A stretch of 64,000 nt of DNA from Geobacteraceae bacterium. Lineage in GTDB: Bacteria > Desulfobacterota > Desulfuromonadia > Geobacterales > Pseudopelobacteraceae. This document shows positions 54,794 through 64,000 of the stretch, piece after piece (positions within the stretch are counted from its first letter, which is position 1; each line of letters begins with the position of its first letter). The notes under the pieces are model-generated. The model was not told the DNA's origin and searched no databases. It worked only from the letters and a program-made list of their open reading frames with translations. Location of the stretch: positions 20,922-84,921 of the forward strand of contig JANXZX010000101.1 of the NCBI GenBank assembly GCA_025355325.1, in the 5' to 3' direction. The translations under genes and the position numbers were made by a program.

Positions 54794-54994
54794 TCATTTG
54801 TCTCGGGCAAGCACCCACTCGGCATCACATCCGGCATGGAACGGAAGCAGGCCATTGGCTACGATCTCCTTTTTGCTGAACCGTGTCGCCTTATACATTC
54901 CACACCATCCAGTTTCGTTCGACCAGTACCCACTCTTTTTATGGGCCTTAATTTTACTCGCTGAAAAAATTACATAATCATTCTGATCTGACAT
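54794..54994 (-). CDS. small conserved-looking protein
   Basis: 66 residues from the ATG at 54994 with AGGGGG upstream; the longer ORF adds an implausible N-terminus. It contains SGYWSNETGWCGMYKATRFSKKEIVANGLLPFHAGCDAEWVLARDK, with a Trp/Cys-rich core and no signal peptide. A ribosome site before and a terminator after support it as real. Function unknown. Confidence 0.6.
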   Translation of the reverse strand: MSDQNDYVIFSASKIKAHKKSGYWSNETGWCGMYKATRFSKKEIVANGLLPFHAGCDAEWVLARDK

Positions 54995-55607
54995 GCTTCC
55001 CCCTAAGGTTGCCCGACTCGAACCATGAACGTGAACACACTTCACTAAGCTCCATAGCTGCGCGCAGCAAGAATATTTAAAACGGTTCATTGTATCCAAC
55101 ATATTTAAAAAAATAAACCTTAATTTTTCAATCTATGAAAAAATGTGGAACTTAAATATATAGGGGGTCTCCGGGGACGTGTATATTTATCTACTAACGT
55201 AAACACCTTCGAGTCGCCAGTAGCTGTCAGTCCCCCCACGCTGTCAGCGACCACACTGACCCCGGCACGGAGGAGATTTAACTGTTAGCCGACCTCGGTT
55301 CCATGGTGCCCCATCAGGCGAACCGCCAAATGGCAGATGATACTTCACTAACAAGTGGCGACAAATCGCTGTGACTATTTCTCTGATTGTCTACACTAGC
55401 GAGAATTTAGCATCAAGCTCTCGCATTTGACGTAACTCTTTAATGAATTTTCCGCTGCCGAGTATTCTTACTTCGCGTAATTCTTCGTCCAGATACGCAA
55501 GAATGTCCTTTGTTATTGTCGCGAAATAATGTTGCAACGACCAGCCTGATATGCTAGTTTTTACGGGTTTACATTCAACCATATTATCAACTCAAAGGAG
55601 CATGAAC
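54995..55607. other. intergenic region with mobile-element debris
   Basis: About 600 bp with no clear intact gene. It contains GGGGACGTGTATATTTATC, similar in core to the ACGTCCCC repeats near the toxin-antitoxin pair, and a short ORF at 55391-55582 noted separately. The promoter for the PpiC lipoprotein must lie near its right end. Confidence 0.45.
55391..55582 (-). pseudogene. possible transposase (RAYT-type) C-terminal remnant
   Basis: 63-codon ORF. The part LREVRILGSGKFIKEL resembles the conserved C-terminal DERILGSGEFV-type motif of REP-associated tyrosine transposases (Y1_Tnp family). The catalytic HUH and Tyr regions are absent. It may be a decayed fragment or chance; no ribosome site seen. 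Confidence 0.3.
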
Positions 55608-56561
55608 GTGAAAATCATTACCACTACGAAACTGATTACAGCCACACTCTGTATGGCAGCACTTGTAGGCTGCCAGGGCGGCTCCAATTCCGGCGGATCA
55701 AAGAGTGAAGGGAAAAAAGAGGGAAAAGTGCTGGCAGAAGTAAACAGTGGTACAATCACCACAGGAGATTTTGAGCGTGAGCTGAAAAATCTGCCCGAAT
55801 ATCTGAAAGCTATGGCCGATACACCTCAGGGGCGTAAGGAGATGTTGGATACAATCGTCATTCGCGAGTTAATTCTACAGCAGGCATCCAAAGACGGACT
55901 CGACAAGGGCCCTGAAATTGAGGAGAAACTGCAGGATCTCAGAAAACGTCTGATCGTTGAATCATTCCTCAAGAAAAAAGTTGAGGCTGACTCCAAAGTT
56001 TCTGATGAAGATTTGAAAAAGTTCTATGAGCAGAACAAAGATAAGTTCAAAGCCGGCGAACAAATCAAAGCCAGCCACATCCTGGTAAAAACCGAGGCCG
56101 AAGCAAAAGACATCGCAGCTAAACTGAAGTCCGGTGGAAATTTTGAAGAACTTGCCAAAAAAAGCTCCGTGGATTCCTCTGCTGCCAAAGGTGGCGATCT
56201 GGGATGGTTCGGTAAAGGAAGCATGGTGCCGGCATTTGAAAAAGCAGCCCTTGCTCTTAAGGAAGGTCAGATTTCAGATGTTGTTAAATCCGATTTCGGC
56301 TTCCATATTATTAAACTGACCGGTAAGCGTGCAGCTGGCATCCGCCCTCTGGAAGAGGTCAAAGACCAGATTAAAGCTGCCATTATGCCGACGAAGCAGC
56401 AGGAAATTTTTCAGAAGATCAAGGATGAGTTGAAAAAGACCGCCAAGATTTCGATAAAAGAAGATGTGCTGAACACCATCGGCGGCAATAAGGAAGAGCC
56501 GAAAGCGGACGCAAAGAAACCGGCAGAAGCCGCAAAACCGGCAGCACCCGAAAAGAAATAG
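55608..56561 (+). CDS. PpiC-type peptidyl-prolyl isomerase lipoprotein
   Basis: 317 residues from the GTG at 55608, which has AAAGGAG seven bases upstream; the ATG at 55602 is too close to it. Lipoprotein signal (LITATLCMAALVGCQGG, lipobox LVGC). SurA/PrsA-like N-terminal helices (about 40-130), then a parvulin PpiC domain (GEQIKASHILVKTEAEAKDIAAKLKSGGNFEELAKKSS...FGFHIIKL), and a Lys/Ala-rich tail. It helps fold secreted or outer-membrane proteins. A second, similar gene follows after a terminator. Confidence 0.88.
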   Translation: MKIITTTKLITATLCMAALVGCQGGSNSGGSKSEGKKEGKVLAEVNSGTITTGDFERELKNLPEYLKAMADTPQGRKEMLDTIVIRELILQQASKDGLDKGPEIEEKLQDLRKRLIVESFLKKKVEADSKVSDEDLKKFYEQNKDKFKAGEQIKASHILVKTEAEAKDIAAKLKSGGNFEELAKKSSVDSSAAKGGDLGWFGKGSMVPAFEKAALALKEGQISDVVKSDFGFHIIKLTGKRAAGIRPLEEVKDQIKAAIMPTKQQEIFQKIKDELKKTAKISIKEDVLNTIGGNKEEPKADAKKPAEAAKPAAPEKK

Positions 56562-56602
56562 CGACCGTCAATCCAGTTACCGACAGGTTTTAACCAAATC
56601 AG

Positions 56603-56637
56603 ACCGGAAGTGCGGGTTTATTCCCCCTTCCGGTTTT
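56603..56637 (+). terminator. rho-independent terminator
   Basis: CCGGAAG ... CTTCCGG followed by TTTT, between the two PpiC genes. Confidence 0.7.
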
Positions 56638-56666
56638 GACATCTTTCTGAAGAAAAGAGCTCCCCC

Positions 56667-57740
56667 ATGAAACACCATACCTTGGCAGCGGTGACAACTT
56701 CTCTGGCCCTGCTTGTACTGGTTGGATGTGCCGGCAACGATTCAACTGTTTCCAAAGATCCGATGGCAGCAACACTCGCGTTGGGGGCAACAGCCCCCAC
56801 TTCTGACACTGCTAAAAAAACCGGAAAAGAAATCAATGCTATTGCGGCAATTGTCAATGATGCTGTCATTACCCTGAATGAGCTCAACCGGGAATCAGTG
56901 CCTGCGATCAACGATGCGGAGAAGAAAGGCACCTTAAATAACGCAGACCGGGCCAAAATCCGCCGCACCGTCCTTGATCACCTGATTGAAAAGAGTCTGA
57001 CCGAGCAAAAAATTAAGGAACTGAATATTCGAGTTTCCGAAGAAGAAATCCGTCAGGCAATAGATGATGTCCGCAAGCAGAACAACATTCCTTCACAAGA
57101 AGCTTTGGTGACGGCTCTGGCCAGCCAGGGCCTTTCTTTTGACCAGTACCGGACTCAGCTTCAGGAACAGCTCGAAAAGCTGAAACTGGTGAGCATGGAA
57201 GTTCGTGCCAAAGTTTTGGTGAGCGAGACCGAGATGCGAGACTACTATGCAGCCAATCTGGCAAAGTACACCGAGGAAGAGAGCTTCCGCGCCCGGCACA
57301 TATTTTTTAAAACGGGGGAAAAAGCGCCTCCGGCGGAAATACTGAAATCTCAGGCCACAGCTCTCGCTGTTCTGGCTGATGCCAAAGAAGGCAAAGATTT
57401 TGCCGACCTGGCAAAGAAATTTTCTGAAGACCCGGCAGCCCGTAAGGACGCTGGTGATCTGGGAAGCTTTAAAAAGGGAGACATGCAGCCGGAACTGGAG
57501 AAGGCCATCCTCTCCCTGAAACCGGGTGAAATCAGTGAATTGGTGAGAACCCCCATCGGATTGCACATCATTAAACTTGAAGCCAGAGTGGCAGGAGCAG
57601 CTAAGCCTTTTGAAGGTGTCAAGGCGGAGATTGAAGAAATTCTCTACCGCAAAAAATCGGAGGAACGCTTCAATCAATGGGCTAAAGAACTGCGCAGCAA
57701 AGCCAGTATTGAAATCAAGGACTTGGAACAACTGCACTAG
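56667..57740 (+). CDS. second PpiC/SurA-like isomerase lipoprotein
   Basis: 357 residues with lipobox LVLVGCAGND. A SurA_N-type helical domain (INAIAAIVNDAVITLNELNRE, KIRRTVLDHLIEKSLTEQKIKELNI), then a PpiC domain (FRARHIFFKTGE...FADLAKKFSEDPAARKDAGDLGSFKKGDM...PIGLHIIKLEAR). It and the previous gene are paralogues with only partial similarity, so they probably serve different clients. It ends at a terminator. Confidence 0.88.
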   Translation: MKHHTLAAVTTSLALLVLVGCAGNDSTVSKDPMAATLALGATAPTSDTAKKTGKEINAIAAIVNDAVITLNELNRESVPAINDAEKKGTLNNADRAKIRRTVLDHLIEKSLTEQKIKELNIRVSEEEIRQAIDDVRKQNNIPSQEALVTALASQGLSFDQYRTQLQEQLEKLKLVSMEVRAKVLVSETEMRDYYAANLAKYTEEESFRARHIFFKTGEKAPPAEILKSQATALAVLADAKEGKDFADLAKKFSEDPAARKDAGDLGSFKKGDMQPELEKAILSLKPGEISELVRTPIGLHIIKLEARVAGAAKPFEGVKAEIEEILYRKKSEERFNQWAKELRSKASIEIKDLEQLH

Positions 57741-57759
57741 TACGCATACCATTTCAAAC

Positions 57760-57804
57760 AAAAAAACAGCCGCTGACCCGAAAAGGGAAGCGGCTGTTTT
57801 TTAT
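57760..57804. terminator. bidirectional terminator
   Basis: ACAGCCGCT ... AGCGGCTGT flanked by A and T runs, between convergent genes. Confidence 0.85.
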
Positions 57805-57820
57805 TAATTTTCGGCTGCGG

Positions 57821-58561
57821 TTATTCCCGGCGACGAAGATGCCCCAAAAACTCCTCACAGGTAAGTTGCTTTTTCCTCACCAAGTGCGCTATTTCCCTGC
57901 TCATGGCAAGTTTTTCCCCTTCCTTCATTCCGTCCTTTAACAGAACAAAAATCGGGGTGTTACTGCCGTAAGGATATAAGCGAAACCGTTCCTGCAATTC
58001 GAACGCGGACATATCAGACAGCATCTGGCTGCTGAAGACCATATAAACCGGATGGATTGATGAAAGAGCCAGGGCTTCCTTGCCGGTATACGCTTTGACG
58101 GCTTCAAATCCCAATAATTCAATAGCTTTGGTCAGGCCCTCTTCGCCTGATCTTGAAACTATCATTGACTGTAGATCCCACGTTTCAGCCTCTTCGGTCA
58201 AGCCATAGACGGCCAGACGATCATGGAGGTACGTCTCATCTATCGGGAGGGTAAAAAAACCGGCAACCGGGAACACGCCGCCAACTTTTCCCATTTCACT
58301 GAGAAAAACAGGTAATACAGGAATATCACGGGTATCAGGGGACTTTTTAATGGTATGCAGCAAGCCCCAGCCACCATCGGAAAACGGCGATATATCAAGT
58401 ACGACCCCCAAGGGCCTTCCCGCAGCAAGGTTGTCGTACTGCTCTATTCGACAGACATAACCGCCGGCTTCCAGATATGACAAAAGCGTTTCTTCGCGTC
58501 CGGACCCCGGTTTAACACCAAGAATCCAAAGCTCTCTGCGTGGTTCCATGTTGGCTGCCAT
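57821..58561 (-). CDS. tandem degenerate receiver-like protein
   Basis: 246 residues that fold, by pattern, as two receiver-like domains: about 8-120 (LWILGVKPGSGREETLLSYLEAGGYV, GVVLDISPFSDGGWGLLHTIKKS) and about 130-240 (SMIVSRSGEEGLTKAIELLGFEAVKAYTGKEAL, MVFSSQMLSDMSAFELQERF). The first keeps an Asp at the phosphorylation position; the second has Ser instead, and both lack the usual acidic pair. Probably a phosphorylation-independent adaptor. AGGAG lies before the ATG. Confidence 0.6.
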   Translation of the reverse strand: MAANMEPRRELWILGVKPGSGREETLLSYLEAGGYVCRIEQYDNLAAGRPLGVVLDISPFSDGGWGLLHTIKKSPDTRDIPVLPVFLSEMGKVGGVFPVAGFFTLPIDETYLHDRLAVYGLTEEAETWDLQSMIVSRSGEEGLTKAIELLGFEAVKAYTGKEALALSSIHPVYMVFSSQMLSDMSAFELQERFRLYPYGSNTPIFVLLKDGMKEGEKLAMSREIAHLVRKKQLTCEEFLGHLRRRE

Positions 58562-58646
58562 AGTCGCTCCTGCTTATAAATGCATTGATCAATAAAATGT
58601 TCTCATAGCAGAAAACTGGACAATAAACCAGATTAATCCTCGGCTT

Positions 58647-60119
58647 TCATTCCGTAGAATAAAGTTCGAGCACGCGTTCAATTATATTTGTCGTTGATTT
58701 ACCATCCACAAAGGTTACCAGCTCGACCCGACCTCCATATGATTCAACGATATCCTTTCCGACAACTCCGTCCAGAGAATAATCACCCCCCTTGGCCAAA
58801 ATATACGGTTTGAGAGCAGAGATCAGCTCAAGCGGAGTATCTTCATCAAAGACCACAACATAATCGATGCAATCAAGCGCAGCCAGCAGATGAGCCCGTT
58901 CCTCCTGGTCGATCAATGGCCGTTTTGGCCCTTTCAGACGACGAACCGAGGCGTCGCTGTTAAGCCCCAGCACCAGCAGATCGCCAAGATTTCGTGCTTT
59001 CTGCAGGTATTTAACATGACCGGCATGCAGGAGGTCAAAGCAGCCGTTGGTGAAAACAACCCGCTTGCCTCTGTTTTTCTCAGCCGCAATAAGCGGGACA
59101 AGCACATCAAGACTCTTGATTTTTGTATGACTGTCTTTGTGGGCCAGTGAAACCGTATCGATGATTTCCTGGGGCGTAACTATTGACGTACCCAGCTTGC
59201 CAACGGCAATTCCCGCAGCAACATTTGCCAAACGGGCAGACTCGACCACACTGAACCCGGAAGCGATCCCGACGGCCAGTGCGGCAAGCACGGTATCCCC
59301 CGCACCTGAAACATCAAAAACTTCGCGGGCGACTGTAGGAATATGGACAATTTCGCCGTTCTGCGAAAAAAGAGACATCCCCTCCTCACTGCGGGTAACC
59401 AGAAGATGCTGCAAGCCTACCGCACTCATAATGACACCGGCGGCCTGTGTCAAGGTCGCAACATCAGTGATTGAAATTCCGGAGGCCGCCTCGGCTTCCT
59501 TGCGATTGGGAGTAAGGAGCGTTGCCCCGGCATAGCGGGAATAATCCGACCCTTTCGGGTCAACCAGTACCGGAATGCCAGCGGCAGTTGCCGCATTAAT
59601 GGCCGCAGCAATAACAGTAGGGGTCAGCACCCCCTTATTGTAGTCCGAAAGCACAATAACCGAAAATTCGCTCGCATGACCAGCCACCCAAAGACAGAGT
59701 TGTCGTTCAACTGCTGCCGGCACCGCTTCACGTGATTCGCGATCAATGCGGACAATCTGCTGATGCGCCGCCACAACTCTCGTTTTGCGGCTGGTACGGC
59801 GGGCGGAATCCTGGAAAATCGCACTGGTATCAATATGATGATGACAAAACTGCCCCAGCAGCTCGCGGCCGTTCTGATCGTCGCCAACGACGGAGCAGAC
59901 TGAAACCTGTGCCCCTAACGCCGCAAGATTGTGCACAACATTGCCGGCACCTCCCAGACGAAGTTCTTCACGGATAACATCAACCACCTGCACCGGCGCC
60001 TCCGGCGAAATACGATCCGCCCTCCCCCACAGGTACTCGTCCAGCATCAGGTCACCAATGACCAGACAGCGAATTTCAGAACTATGGGCAAATAGAGTTT
60101 CTATAGTGGTACGGTCCAC
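58647..60119 (-). CDS. hldE: bifunctional heptose kinase/adenylyltransferase
   Basis: 490 residues from the GTG at 60119, four bases after AGGGAGG; an ATG at 60140 is an alternative. The N-terminal PfkB-type kinase domain (LVIGDLMLDEYLWGRADRISPEAPVQVV; active-site VFDVSGAGDTVLAAL) phosphorylates heptose-7-phosphate; the C-terminal nucleotidyltransferase (TNGCFDLLHAGHVKYL with HXGH) adds AMP to heptose-1-phosphate. It supplies ADP-heptose for lipopolysaccharide core. gmhA lies directly upstream. Confidence 0.93.
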   Translation of the reverse strand: MDRTTIETLFAHSSEIRCLVIGDLMLDEYLWGRADRISPEAPVQVVDVIREELRLGGAGNVVHNLAALGAQVSVCSVVGDDQNGRELLGQFCHHHIDTSAIFQDSARRTSRKTRVVAAHQQIVRIDRESREAVPAAVERQLCLWVAGHASEFSVIVLSDYNKGVLTPTVIAAAINAATAAGIPVLVDPKGSDYSRYAGATLLTPNRKEAEAASGISITDVATLTQAAGVIMSAVGLQHLLVTRSEEGMSLFSQNGEIVHIPTVAREVFDVSGAGDTVLAALAVGIASGFSVVESARLANVAAGIAVGKLGTSIVTPQEIIDTVSLAHKDSHTKIKSLDVLVPLIAAEKNRGKRVVFTNGCFDLLHAGHVKYLQKARNLGDLLVLGLNSDASVRRLKGPKRPLIDQEERAHLLAALDCIDYVVVFDEDTPLELISALKPYILAKGGDYSLDGVVGKDIVESYGGRVELVTFVDGKSTTNIIERVLELYSTE

Positions 60120-60147
60120 ACGTCCTCCCTGCGGGTTCATTTGTTGT

Positions 60148-60717
60148 TCAAGAAAACATGCTTTTTTCAAGCAGATCACACACTACGTGAATGATAGTGA
60201 TATGCCCTTCCTGAACACGAGGCGTATCATTAGTAGGTACTATCAGGGCAAGATCACAGACATCCTTTATTGACCCGCCATCTTTGCCAAGCAGGCCAAC
60301 CGTACGGCATCCGTTTTCACGCGCCAGCTTCAGCGCCAGCAGAACATTTGGAGAATTGCCGCTGGTGGAAATTCCGACGACCAGGTCACCCGGCTGTGCC
60401 AATGCTTCAACCTGACGGCTAAACACCCGGTCGAAACCATAGTCATTACCGATGGCGGTCAATATCGACGTATCTGTCGAAAGCGCAATCGCCGGCAACC
60501 CCCGGCGTTCCATCTTGAAACGCCCGACAATTTCCGCCACAAAATGCTGGGCATCCGCCGCCGAGCCGCCATTTCCCATTACCAGCAATTTCCCGCCGTT
60601 TGCGAACGTTTCCACCAGCAGCGTCACCATGTCGGCAATCCGGGGGGCCAGTTCCCGTTCAATCTGAGCGATGACTTCGCGGTGGGCTGTTAACTGTGTT
60701 CTGATTTCTGATATCAT
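60148..60717 (-). CDS. gmhA: phosphoheptose isomerase
   Basis: 189-residue SIS-domain protein with [26 protein letters not shown] and [17 protein letters not shown]. Converts sedoheptulose-7-phosphate to heptose-7-phosphate, the step before HldE. It overlaps the upstream glycosyltransferase by ATGA and is followed by hldE. Confidence 0.93.
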   Translation of the reverse strand: MISEIRTQLTAHREVIAQIERELAPRIADMVTLLVETFANGGKLLVMGNGGSAADAQHFVAEIVGRFKMERRGLPAIALSTDTSILTAIGNDYGFDRVFSRQVEALAQPGDLVVGISTSGNSPNVLLALKLARENGCRTVGLLGKDGGSIKDVCDLALIVPTNDTPRVQEGHITIIHVVCDLLEKSMFS

Positions 60718-61778
60718 GCTGCCTCCTCCATATGTCTTGTATCACTATTGTTATCAGCAAGAATATTGGTGATCAACTCTTCACGCGATAGAGCAGCATC
60801 TGCTCCGGGAAAATCAATTCCATCGGATCCGCACGCCAAAAGCAGATGGGGTGAACTGCTCCGCAGCAACGCCACTTTCCGCAGAAAATCCCGCAACGGA
60901 AACAGGAACGATAACGGGAGCAGAGTTATGCCGGTATGCAGAGCATCCCAGCCCATTTTCCGAAAAACCTTATACTGACGACGATGCAATAACAATGTAA
61001 AACTATGGCCAATGCGGGCAGCATTCAGAATAGCGGCAACTATATCGCTAAGGAACCCGGCATCTGCTTCAGCACCAAAATAGACACCGTATTGCCGGTC
61101 GTTCCCCCACCTGGAAATATACGCTGAGCGGCTATTCTGCAGCATTTCTTTCCTGCGTTGAGCCGAACCAAACTGTTGGGCGGCGGAACAGGCCAGCCGC
61201 AGACGAGATGTTAAACAGGTGCGATACCCTTTTGCCGCGACTCTCCGCACGTACTCTTTCACGCACCACTCATCCCCGTCAAGATGCTCGTCAAAGGCAC
61301 CAACGACCATTCGCATCTCGGTGCGCAGCATGAGTGTCGTCAAAGAAACCATGCAGCTCTCCATTACGGTGCTCCCCGGCGTCAGGTCCGGCAGTTTTGG
61401 CGCATGAGCCCCGAAAAAAAGAGGCGATACAATCCCGGCTCCGGAGGTCTCAGCCGCATTCACCAATACATCCAGCCATCCGGCCTGTACGGCAACGTGC
61501 GGACGGATAATAACGGTATAATCGCTGTCGGAACGGGACAGACCAATGTTGATGGCAGCAATCAGCCCGACATTTCTTTCGGATTTAATAAACAGCCCCT
61601 GATCACCCAATGACTCGGAGAACTCTTCCAGCATCAATTCGGTCTCACGACTGCTGCCATTATCGACAACAATCAGACGTGCTCCGGGTGAGTGCGTCAG
61701 AATCGCCGCAAGACAGGCACGGGTTTCAAAGAGGTTGTTCCATACCGGAACGAGAATGTCAATGGTTGGGGAAATCAT
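60714..61778 (-). CDS. GT2-family glycosyltransferase
   Basis: 354 residues. GT-A fold with [56 protein letters not shown] and a [17 protein letters not shown] acceptor-side motif. An amphipathic region near residue 285 ([18 protein letters not shown]) may bind the membrane. Probably adds a sugar to a surface glycan; it shares a transcript with gmhA and hldE, so lipopolysaccharide is likely. I see no good ribosome site before the ATG. Confidence 0.8.
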   Translation of the reverse strand: MISPTIDILVPVWNNLFETRACLAAILTHSPGARLIVVDNGSSRETELMLEEFSESLGDQGLFIKSERNVGLIAAINIGLSRSDSDYTVIIRPHVAVQAGWLDVLVNAAETSGAGIVSPLFFGAHAPKLPDLTPGSTVMESCMVSLTTLMLRTEMRMVVGAFDEHLDGDEWCVKEYVRRVAAKGYRTCLTSRLRLACSAAQQFGSAQRRKEMLQNSRSAYISRWGNDRQYGVYFGAEADAGFLSDIVAAILNAARIGHSFTLLLHRRQYKVFRKMGWDALHTGITLLPLSFLFPLRDFLRKVALLRSSSPHLLLACGSDGIDFPGADAALSREELITNILADNNSDTRHMEEAA

Positions 61779-61804
61779 AGGGGGTATGGAAAGGTTCTAT
61801 TTCA

Positions 61805-61836
61805 GCAGGGCACGGAGACTGGTCCCCGTGCCCTGC
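61805..61836. terminator. strong hairpin after mreB
   Basis: GCAGGGCACGG and CCGTGCCCTGC around a 10-base loop, just past the mreB stop. No T run follows; probable terminator or processing hairpin. Confidence 0.55.
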
Positions 61837-61845
61837 CGGAATAAA

Positions 61846-62960
<1,115 letters not shown>

Positions 62961-63041
62961 GGGGCCCCGGAGTAAGGCGTCCGCCGGCGCTTTCGACCCC
63001 GCATCCAACCCCCGCATTCGACCTTATTCCCGCAGCGCCAC

Positions 63042-63341
63042 ATGTCCCTGGACCTCGAGCAGATCCGCCGTATCGCCCGGCTTGCGTGCATCGCGATCGG
63101 CGAGGCCGAAGCCACGGAAACCGCCGCGCAACTCAACGCCTTTCTTGCCCTGATCGAGCAACTGCAGGCCGTGGATACGACCGGCATCGAGCCGATGGCG
63201 CATGCGCTCGACGCGCAGTTGGCAAGCGGCCAGCGCCTGCGTGAAGACAAGGCCGTGGAGCCCGACCTGCGCGCCGAATTCCAGGCGCAGGCCCCCGCGG
63301 TGGAGAACGGCCTTTACCTAGTGCCGAGAGTCGTCGAGTAG
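63042..63341 (+). CDS. gatC: Asp/Glu-tRNA amidotransferase subunit C
   Basis: 99 residues with the GatC pattern: [48 protein letters not shown] and a C-terminal [14 protein letters not shown] as in betaproteobacteria. It stabilises GatA in the complex that converts mischarged Asp-/Glu-tRNA to Asn-/Gln-tRNA. High GC compared with the rest of the window. gatA follows. In betaproteobacteria gatCAB commonly lies divergent from mreB, exactly as here. Confidence 0.88.
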   Translation: MSLDLEQIRRIARLACIAIGEAEATETAAQLNAFLALIEQLQAVDTTGIEPMAHALDAQLASGQRLREDKAVEPDLRAEFQAQAPAVENGLYLVPRVVE

Positions 63342-63358
63342 CGTTTTCGATCGCTCCC

Positions 63359-64000
63359 ATGCTTAACGCTTCGGTTATCGAATTGTCCGGCGCCCTGGCC
63401 GCGGGGAGAGTATCGAGCGTCGAGCTGACGCAGCTCTTTCTTGCGCGCATCGCAAAGCTGAATCCGGAGTTGAACGCCTTCATCACCGTCGACGCCGAGC
63501 GCTCGATGAAGGATGCAAGGGCCGCCGACGCGCGCCGCTCGGCGGGCGAAGCGGGCGCCCTCCTCGGCGTCCCCATTGCCCAGAAGGACATCTTCTGCAC
63601 GCGGGGCATCGCCACGACGTGCGGCTCGAAGATGCTGGCAAATTTCGTATCGCCCTACGATGCGCATGTCATCGAGAAGTTCGGCGGGGCCGGCGCGGTG
63701 CTCCTTGGCAAGACCAACATGGACGAGTTCGCGATGGGCTCTTCCAATGAATCGTCGTTTTTCGGTCCGGTACGCAATCCGTGGCGCACGAGCGCGGTGC
63801 CAGGCGGATCCTCGGGGGGGTCTGCGGCAGCCGTTGCCGCGCGCATGGCCCCGGCCGCGACCGGTACCGACACCGGAGGCTCGATCCGCCAGCCGGCTGC
63901 GTTTTCCGGCATCTGCGGACTCAAGCCAACGTACGGTGTCGTGTCGCGCTACGGCATGATTGCCTTCGCCTCGTCCCTCGACCAGGGCGGACCTTTGGGC
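63359..64000 (+). CDS. gatA: Asp/Glu-tRNA amidotransferase subunit A (partial)
   Basis: First 214 codons, cut by the window end and so absent from the ORF track. The amidase catalytic triad is visible: K76 ([10 protein letters not shown]), cis-Ser S151 ([15 protein letters not shown]) and nucleophile S175 ([13 protein letters not shown]), plus [13 protein letters not shown]. It hydrolyses glutamine to supply ammonia to GatB. The start is the ATG 17 bp after the gatC stop. Same high GC as gatC. Confidence 0.92.
   Translation, partial: MLNASVIELSGALAAGRVSSVELTQLFLARIAKLNPELNAFITVDAERSMKDARAADARRSAGEAGALLGVPIAQKDIFCTRGIATTCGSKMLANFVSPYDAHVIEKFGGAGAVLLGKTNMDEFAMGSSNESSFFGPVRNPWRTSAVPGGSSGGSAAAVAARMAPAATGTDTGGSIRQPAAFSGICGLKPTYGVVSRYGMIAFASSLDQGGPLG

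Overview
The window looks like the chromosome of a Geobacterales-type member of the Desulfuromonadota. It has many multi-PAS kinases, a CheY-CheC-PAS-GGDEF-CheA operon, FecR plus CHASE2-cyclase pairs, PpiC lipoproteins, heptose synthesis genes and multi-[4Fe-4S] proteins, at moderate GC. No genus is claimed. The last ~1.1 kb (gatC and the start of gatA) is much more GC-rich and looks betaproteobacterial. It joins the rest inside or just before the start of mreB, so a chimeric contig join is the first explanation to test.

Layout. 0.25-5.6 kb: an OmpR-type two-component pair, a PilZ protein and an EAL/HDOD protein, with a repeated TGTATACA palindrome around the regulator genes. 5.6-8.7 kb: a secreted polysaccharide deacetylase and a NarL-type two-component pair. 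8.9-14.2 kb: a radical SAM protein, a secreted unknown, a PMT-like mannosyltransferase, an FAD oxidoreductase and a polyprenol-phosphate-mannose synthase-like enzyme, which together suggest a glycan or lipid modification pathway. 14.5-19.1 kb: a second radical SAM protein whose promoter and leader are duplicated in front of the NarL-type pair, an AAA/DUF4143 ATPase and a secreted caspase-like protein. 20.3-32.0 kb: an envelope gene cluster (SLH lipoprotein, LPP20-like, transglutaminase, FecR, CHASE2-cyclase, SUMF1-domain, CsgG-like and FlgT-like proteins). 32.2-34.6 kb: a Tat-exported DUF362 protein with a membrane polyferredoxin. 34.7-39.4 kb: chemotaxis-type signalling genes.

39.5-44.3 kb is an accessory patch of mostly lower GC. 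It holds a VirK/YbjX-like protein, a VapBC-type toxin-antitoxin pair between direct repeats, an AAA ATPase behind a strong operator palindrome, and a 5'-truncated HNH endonuclease ending in an integron attC-like site. 44.4-54.4 kb: thioesterase and two MFS transporters, cysteine synthase, a 6S-RNA-like gene, and aroF, crp-type regulator, tkt and thiL; thiL carries an in-frame REPIN-like insertion. 54.4-62.9 kb: intergenic repeat debris, two PpiC lipoproteins, a double receiver-like protein, hldE, gmhA, a glycosyltransferase and mreB.

No tRNA, rRNA, CRISPR array or intact insertion sequence was recognised. The best candidates for undescribed biology are the 20-32 kb envelope cluster, the 8.9-14.2 kb radical SAM/mannosyl cluster and the duplicated leader linking it to a two-component system.
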